A stretch of 9,632 nt of DNA, taken from Candidatus Peregrinibacteria bacterium (GTDB lineage Bacteria; Patescibacteriota; Gracilibacteria; Peribacterales; Peribacteraceae). Where the stretch lies: assembly GCA_016866815.1 (NCBI GenBank), contig VGKZ01000039.1:1-9632 (forward strand). Direction: 5' to 3'. This document shows positions 5,686 through 9,632 of this stretch, piece by piece (within the stretch, counting starts at the first letter, position 1; the number at the start of each line of letters is the position of its first letter). A program made the position numbers and the translations under genes. Below the pieces are notes generated by a model. The model saw nothing but the letters and a program-made list of their open reading frames with translations. It was not told the origin of the DNA and ran no database searches.

Positions 5686-7467
5686 ACATGGCTTTCTCTC
5701 AGGAATATCGCTGTTCCGGTACTCCTCGTAGTGATTGCCCTCGTGTTGATTCCCGATTCATCTGTCGGTTTCGAATTGCCGAAATTGTTCTGTGCGGCAG
5801 TGTGTGCGGCGCTTCTGGGTGCGGGAAGCCTTCGCGAACCGGTCACCGGCATTCGTTTTCCCGGCAGGACATGGCTCTTTCTTTTTGCAGCGTCACTGAT
5901 CCTCGCCATTGCGACTTCGATCGCACCCTTGATGAGTGTGACGGGTGCTCCGCCGAGATTTCTGGGGTTCATTGCGTGGGTCGTCTTCCTTCAAATCTTT
6001 TTCGGTGCATTGGCGCTATCGAGGACGGCGCATGGTGTGCGAATACTCCTGAGAGGATGTATCGGTGCATTTGCCGTCGTGACACTGTACGGGCTGGTGC
6101 AGTATGCGGGGCTCGATCCGTTCGCGGAGGTGTTCGATAGTGCGATGTTTCTCGGTCGTATCTTTTCGACAACCGGACACCCGAACACGCTTGCCCAGTT
6201 TCTTGTCTTACTGTTGCCACTCACATGCGTTGCCGTGAATTCCCGTGCTCCGCGCACGGCCTTTTTTCTCGGAGCGTGCGGTCTCGTTGTGCTGATGGCG
6301 ACGGGCAGTAGGAGCGGTATGGTGGCGCTGGGTGTGATGATCGTGTGCACGGTTCCGTTGATGATACGATCGCTGAGATTATTCATCGATCCGCGACGCA
6401 TCATCGCGCTCGTCGCATGTGTGGCTGTCGTCGGATTCTCTGTCAGCGTTGGGAATTCCGTCCTCCGTGAGCGCTTTTCCCGCGGCATGGAAGCGGGCAG
6501 GAGTGTCGGTGCCCGCAGTATCATCTGGCCTGCCGCAGTGTCCATGATCATTGCGCGTCCCATGGGGTACGGGCCCGAGACCATGGCACTCGTGTCACCA
6601 CAGGTTCTCCCCAGGGAAATTTTTGCGCATGAATCCCTCGTGTCTACCGTTGATCGTGCGCACAACATCATCCTGGATCTCCTCATTGCCTTCGGTCCCC
6701 TCGGTTTCCTTGGTTTCCTTGGCTTCTGTATTTCCCTTCTGTTTGCCGGGTACAAACATCGTACGGATGATCCACTCATACCTGCAGCTTCTCTCGGATT
6801 GATCGGATTCTTCGTGACATCGCTCTTCGGGTTTCCCACTGCGCTCACATGGGTGTTTTTCTTCGTTGTCGCGGGCATTCTTGCCGGCACACTCACTGTC
6901 CAGCCGCAGTTGCCGGGTTCCGCTCTCGATCGTGCATTCAATGGTGTTCTTCTGCTCATGACGATGGCGCAAATCATGCTCTGCGGACTCGGTATTTCCG
7001 CGCGACTGATGCTTTCCGGCGGACAGATGCTCGAAGCTTCTATCCGCGCGCCATTCGATCGCGAAGTGCTCACGCAGGCTGCAGAGACACACTTGCGGCT
7101 TGCCTCCCTTCTGCAGGAACCGGACAGACAGCAGGCAGTCGCTACTGCTGATGCGCTCATCGCGCGCCTCATGCGTCTCACCGCCGGTCATGATGGAATC
7201 GCCTACGGTCTTCAGGCATGGAGCGCGGGACTGAAAGGGGATCGCATAAGGCTCGATGCATCCCTCGAAGAAGCCCGGAGACTCCTGCCGTGGAGCGTCA
7301 TCGAACGGAGAGTCGCGGCAGAGGCACTCCGGAGCATCGGTGATTTTGCTGCCGCGGCGCAGCGAGAGCAGTCGGTCAGGGACATCCTGCCGCCGGAATT
7401 CTTCCGCGAAGGTTCGGCGCTCAGGAGGATATTCCTGAAGGAGAATCCGTGGCTGATGCAGATCTGA
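5665..7467 (+). CDS. O-antigen ligase / Wzy_C-family polytopic membrane protein
   Basis: This 600-residue integral membrane protein has roughly a dozen hydrophobic segments between residues 13 and 450. Family hallmarks of the WaaL/Wzy/PglL-type glycan ligases and polymerases are present. They include RIFSTTGHPNTLAQ (165-178), TGSRSGM (213-219), a GARSIIWPAA...RPMGYGP block (282-304) and RAHNIILDLL (331-340), whose His333 fits the conserved His of the large loop. These enzymes move lipid-linked glycan to an acceptor or polymerise repeat units on the outer face of the membrane. Residues about 455-600 form a soluble, Ala/Leu/Arg-rich helical tail that looks TPR-like, a common extension in this family. 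The specific acceptor cannot be read from sequence; the adjacent S-layer-type protein is one possibility. The ATG at 5665 leaves a short polar N-terminus before the first helix. There is no Shine-Dalgarno. The gene is divergent from the SLH operon and convergent with the small gene at 7477. Confidence 0.85.
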   Translation: MNSKNSQTWLSLRNIAVPVLLVVIALVLIPDSSVGFELPKLFCAAVCAALLGAGSLREPVTGIRFPGRTWLFLFAASLILAIATSIAPLMSVTGAPPRFLGFIAWVVFLQIFFGALALSRTAHGVRILLRGCIGAFAVVTLYGLVQYAGLDPFAEVFDSAMFLGRIFSTTGHPNTLAQFLVLLLPLTCVAVNSRAPRTAFFLGACGLVVLMATGSRSGMVALGVMIVCTVPLMIRSLRLFIDPRRIIALVACVAVVGFSVSVGNSVLRERFSRGMEAGRSVGARSIIWPAAVSMIIARPMGYGPETMALVSPQVLPREIFAHESLVSTVDRAHNIILDLLIAFGPLGFLGFLGFCISLLFAGYKHRTDDPLIPAASLGLIGFFVTSLFGFPTALTWVFFFVVAGILAGTLTVQPQLPGSALDRAFNGVLLLMTMAQIMLCGLGISARLMLSGGQMLEASIRAPFDREVLTQAAETHLRLASLLQEPDRQQAVATADALIARLMRLTAGHDGIAYGLQAWSAGLKGDRIRLDASLEEARRLLPWSVIERRVAAEALRSIGDFAAAAQREQSVRDILPPEFFREGSALRRIFLKENPWLMQI

Positions 7468-7476
7468 TGGCGGGTG

Positions 7477-7683
7477 CTACCGCATGTTGCGCACCTTCCA
7501 CCACATGGTGAGCATGGTCGCTCCGAAGAAGAGGAGGACCGTCGCGACGAAGTACGCGAGAAGTTCCGGTGCCGCGAGAATGGCGAGGCCGAAGAAGACG
7601 CAGAGGAGGCCGTTGAAGAGCAGTCCGCCGCCGAAAGGCGAAGACGGGTTTCGGCTGAAATGGAAGAGTGGAAACATAGGCAT
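7477..7683 (-). CDS. Small two-helix membrane protein (DUF308/DUF3096-like look)
   Basis: This 68-residue protein has two hydrophobic helices (about 21-37 and 40-60) with a short AAPE turn between them and a basic C-terminus (WWKVRNMR). The pattern G-L-L-x-G-L-hydrophobic-Pro-Glu followed by a second helix with F-F-G-A resembles a single repeat of HdeD/DUF308 or DUF3096-type small membrane proteins; this is a weak match by eye. The frame stays open upstream to about 7935, but that extension is antisense to ogt and has no membrane character, so I start it at the ATG at 7683 (or the ATG at 7677). The stop lies 9 bp from the ligase stop, with no terminator visible between the converging genes. 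Confidence 0.6.
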   Translation of the reverse strand: MPMFPLFHFSRNPSSPFGGGLLFNGLLCVFFGLAILAAPELLAYFVATVLLFFGATMLTMWWKVRNMR

Positions 7684-7692
7684 AGTGTAGCA
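7684..7692 (-). promoter_or_regulatory. Candidate extended -10 for the small membrane protein gene
   Basis: The minus strand reads TGCTACACT directly before the ATG at 7683. The hexamer TACACT ends 6 nt before the second in-frame ATG (7677), the usual distance from a -10 to a transcription start. This suggests a leaderless mRNA beginning at Met3. No convincing -35 is present, so the call is weak. Confidence 0.3.
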
Positions 7693-7710
7693 GACGAACG
7701 GAGTGTCGGA

Positions 7711-7719
7711 TGCTACTCT
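7711..7719 (+). promoter_or_regulatory. Candidate extended -10 for ogt
   Basis: The plus strand reads TGCTACTCT, an extended -10-like motif ending 8 nt before the ATG at 7728. It differs by one base from the motif facing the other way at 7692-7684. No Shine-Dalgarno precedes the ATG. Position and sequence fit a leaderless or near-leaderless ogt transcript; no -35 is evident. Confidence 0.35.
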
Positions 7720-7727
7720 GATTCTCG

Positions 7728-8207
7728 ATGACCATGACAGAACTCCATCGGGCGCACGTTGCTTCCCCGGTCGGTGCGCTGGAGGTTGTCTGTACCGATC
7801 AAGGCATCCGCAGTATTGCCTTCGTCGAGGGACCGATAGTGTTTGAAGACGATCATCATCCGCACCTTCTTGCGTGCATGACACAGCTTTCCGAATACTT
7901 TGAGGGAAATCGAAAAGCATTTCACTCACTGACACTTCGTTATGCCTCCACCGATGTTCAGCGTGACGTATGGGAAGCGCTGATGGGTGTGCCGTTCGGC
8001 GAGACCGTCACCTATGCCGAGCTTGCGAAGGCTGCGGGACATCCGGGTGCCGCGCGCGCCGTCGGCACGGCGATGCGTTTGAATCCTCTGGTCATCATTG
8101 TCCCCTGCCACAGGGTGGTGCCAGAAGGTGGCGGCATCGGTGAATACGCCAGAGGCGTGAACCGGAAGGAATGGCTTCTGAACCACGAAAAAAATACCAG
8201 ACGATGA
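7728..8207 (+). CDS. ogt: Methylated-DNA--protein-cysteine methyltransferase
   Basis: This 159-residue suicide repair protein transfers the alkyl group from O6-alkylguanine (and O4-alkylthymine) in DNA to its own cysteine. The active-site motif PCHRV is at 126-130, with Cys127 as acceptor and His128 following. The DNA-binding helix-turn-helix is at about 93-120 and carries the conserved Tyr96 (VTYAELA), the Arg110 finger (AARAVG) and Asn119. The downstream GEYARGVNRKEWLLNHE segment (138-154) contains the Tyr140 and Glu148 expected around the substrate pocket. The short N-terminal RNase H-like region (1-75) is typical of stand-alone Ogt proteins, and there is no Ada-type sensor domain. The start could be Met1 or Met3. 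It stands alone as a single gene, divergent from the small membrane protein and with its stop 6 bp from the converging MscS gene. Confidence 0.95.
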   Translation: MTMTELHRAHVASPVGALEVVCTDQGIRSIAFVEGPIVFEDDHHPHLLACMTQLSEYFEGNRKAFHSLTLRYASTDVQRDVWEALMGVPFGETVTYAELAKAAGHPGAARAVGTAMRLNPLVIIVPCHRVVPEGGGIGEYARGVNRKEWLLNHEKNTRR

Positions 8208-8226
8208 GCAGGATTATTTCTCCGTC
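8188..8226 (-). terminator. Possible rho-independent terminator of the MscS gene
   Basis: On the minus strand GACGGAG (8226-8220) can pair with CTC (8208-8206) and CGTC (8203-8200) around a 2-nt bulge and an 11-nt loop. Five bases later comes T7 (8194-8188). The hairpin straddles the MscS stop codon and the end of ogt, so its bases are also coding. The bulge makes the stem weak. Confidence 0.3.
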
Positions 8227-9632
8227 ACCAGGCTCGAGTACACGCGTGACGTGCGGTAGGCCAGTTCGATGCCTGCCTTGTTGAAGGCTTCGAGGATCTT
8301 GTCACTGAGAACGGAAACCACCGGTCTGCGGTCACCGATCGGCACTGTGAACCGCAACGTCAGCTCGATGCCGTCGCCCACAAGCTCGTAGTACACCTGA
8401 TTGCCCATGGTGCGGTGCGGGATGAAGAATTGCTTGCTCCGGTGACGCGTCTGCCGCTGATCTGCTTCCAGGTACTGTATGGTTTCCTCATTGAGAATGT
8501 CGAGAGTGATATCCCTCGCTTTTCTCCAGTCGCTTCCGTAGGTGATGGTGACTCGCATTTCCGCACGGACGAAGTCCGAAGTCGTGGTGTGGTTCATGAC
8601 CGGTTGCGTCAGGAATGTCGCATTCGGGATGCTGAAGATCTTCCCGGTACGCTCAAGGACCATATGAGGATTATCGATTTGCGGTGAGCCGATCTCGAGC
8701 ATCGTCGTCCTGAGGAGTCCGTAGTCCGTCACCTCTCCGGTGATCGTTCCGACCGTAATGCGGTTTCCGCGGATGAAGAGTCTGTTATGGATGATCATGA
8801 ACCAGCCGACGACGTCTTTCACCACGTCCTGCAGAGCGATGGCGAGACCCGCGCCGATGATGGCGAGGGATGCGGCGATCCCGGGATTCTTCGCATAGAG
8901 AGCTCCAAGGAGCCACAGGAGCGCAAGGGAGTACACCGTTGCCGTGAATGTTTTTGTGATGGTGTAGCGCTTGTCGACGTCCTTCACCCGGCTGATGATC
9001 TTCATGCGGATCGTGCGCTCGATGAACAGGATGATGAGCAGCACGATGACGTACCGTCCGAGACCGATGAAGATGCCGAACTGCTGGAGTCTCTGCTGGT
9101 TGACCAGTTCCTGCAGACGGTCTTCCTGGAGCGTCGTCAGGGACTCGATCGCAGAGATGCGCTCTTCGAAGAGGGCTTTCTTCGCCAGGAGTTCAGGATA
9201 GGACTGCGTCAGCCGCGTCGTATCGCTGTCGGAAGGGGGTTTGTTTGCCTTGTACAATCTCACCTCCTCCGCGGCGAGCAGGTCCAGGTCCGCTTTTCGT
9301 TCCGCCAGTCTGTCACCGAGCGCGGCGACGACGGTGCGCTGCCGTTCGACGGCTCCGATGATGGCCTGTGCTTCTTCACCGACGACGGGTTCTTCCTTGA
9401 TGGATGCGGCAACGATCGCCTTGAGTTCCGTTTCGATCTGCTTCCGGATATCTGCACGTTCATCCGTGATCAGTTTCTGGATGTACGTATCATCTTTCGC
9501 CTTGAGCAGCTGACTATAGAGCGATTGCAGTCTGGAAATGCTGATGCGTGAGCCTTCCTCGGTTTGGGCGAACGCGGTCTGCGCGCTCATGCAAAGGGCG
9601 AGGATGACGAGGATGGGAAGACTGCGGCGCAT
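8214..9632 (-). CDS. MscS-family mechanosensitive ion channel with N-terminal coiled coil
   Basis: This 472-residue protein begins with a signal peptide (1-22, cleavage after AFA). A long, charged helical/coiled-coil region (about 28-180) is predicted to lie outside the cytoplasmic membrane. Three membrane helices follow at about 187-206, 226-246 and 251-285. The third is the MscS pore helix: a small-residue, Gly/Ala-rich stretch (AIIGAGLAIALQD, 257-269) followed by VKDVVGWFMI and the beta-domain start RGNRITVG...GEVTDYGLLRTTML (288-311). The C-terminal cytoplasmic part ends in GIELAYRTSRVY (454-465), the position of the conserved end of MscS proteins. Such channels open under membrane tension to release solutes on osmotic downshock. 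The long N-terminal region makes it larger than E. coli MscS (286 residues) and more like the extended subfamily. The ATG is the last triplet of the window, so upstream signals cannot be seen, but the signal peptide supports this start. Confidence 0.9.
   Translation of the reverse strand: MRRSLPILVILALCMSAQTAFAQTEEGSRISISRLQSLYSQLLKAKDDTYIQKLITDERADIRKQIETELKAIVAASIKEEPVVGEEAQAIIGAVERQRTVVAALGDRLAERKADLDLLAAEEVRLYKANKPPSDSDTTRLTQSYPELLAKKALFEERISAIESLTTLQEDRLQELVNQQRLQQFGIFIGLGRYVIVLLIILFIERTIRMKIISRVKDVDKRYTITKTFTATVYSLALLWLLGALYAKNPGIAASLAIIGAGLAIALQDVVKDVVGWFMIIHNRLFIRGNRITVGTITGEVTDYGLLRTTMLEIGSPQIDNPHMVLERTGKIFSIPNATFLTQPVMNHTTTSDFVRAEMRVTITYGSDWRKARDITLDILNEETIQYLEADQRQTRHRSKQFFIPHRTMGNQVYYELVGDGIELTLRFTVPIGDRRPVVSVLSDKILEAFNKAGIELAYRTSRVYSSLVTEK

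Noticed and set aside
5991..7181. Minus-strand open frame of 396 codons
   Set aside because: Antisense to the Wzy_C-family ligase; Arg/Ser/Thr/Pro-rich with no membrane or domain features, whereas the plus strand carries clear family motifs.
7684..7935. N-terminal extension of the small membrane protein to a 152-codon frame
   Set aside because: The extra 84 codons are antisense to ogt and have no hydrophobic character; a start at 7683 or 7677 gives a coherent two-helix protein.
8787..9551. Plus-strand open frame of 254 codons rich in Asp/Arg/His
   Set aside because: Mirror of the coiled-coil and pore regions of the MscS gene; low-complexity shadow translation.

Overview
The window is a compactly coded bacterial segment of moderately high GC that reads cleanly in the standard genetic code; no TGA recoding is needed. 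It holds six protein genes and no recognisable RNA genes, insertion sequences or CRISPR arrays. An S-layer-homology (SLH) protein with an Ig-like N-terminal part, a very large unrecognised protein, near-absent Shine-Dalgarno motifs and gaps of 6-44 bp between genes fit a Patescibacteria/CPR-type lineage of the Peregrinibacteria/Peribacteria kind. That placement rests on the general look of the proteins, not on a marker gene.

Layout. Positions 1-3692 (minus strand) hold the first 1230 codons of a giant gene that runs off the left edge. It has a helical N-terminus, beta-rich stretches (one resembling a ConA/LamG-like fold) and two coiled coils, but no visible signal peptide or membrane helix. 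Positions 3693-3992 are noncoding and contain a 14-unit, 7-bp tandem repeat array and a rho-independent terminator facing left. Positions 3993-5624 (minus) are a two-gene operon: a membrane-anchored protein with a PsbP-like look, then, 9 bp later, a secreted protein with three SLH repeats. A near-consensus sigma-70 promoter (TTGACT-17 bp-TATAAT) drives this operon and overlaps the start codon of the divergent gene at 5665-7467 (plus), a 600-residue O-antigen-ligase/Wzy_C-family polytopic membrane protein with a helical C-terminal extension. Converging on it is a 68-residue two-helix membrane protein (7477-7683, minus). Divergent from that is ogt (7728-8207, plus), encoding O6-alkylguanine-DNA alkyltransferase. 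Converging on ogt is an MscS-family mechanosensitive channel with a long extracytoplasmic coiled-coil region (8214-9632, minus), whose first codon is the last base triplet of the window.

Functionally the window is mostly cell-envelope: a surface-layer protein, its anchored partner, a glycan ligase or polymerase, an osmotic safety valve, a small membrane protein and possibly a giant surface or adhesion-type protein. DNA repair (ogt) is the exception. The most notable noncoding structures are the heptamer array, the overlapping divergent promoters, extended -10-like motifs abutting several start codons (possible leaderless transcripts), and G-rich tracts in the giant gene, including a G10 homopolymer that could be a slippage site or an assembly error.
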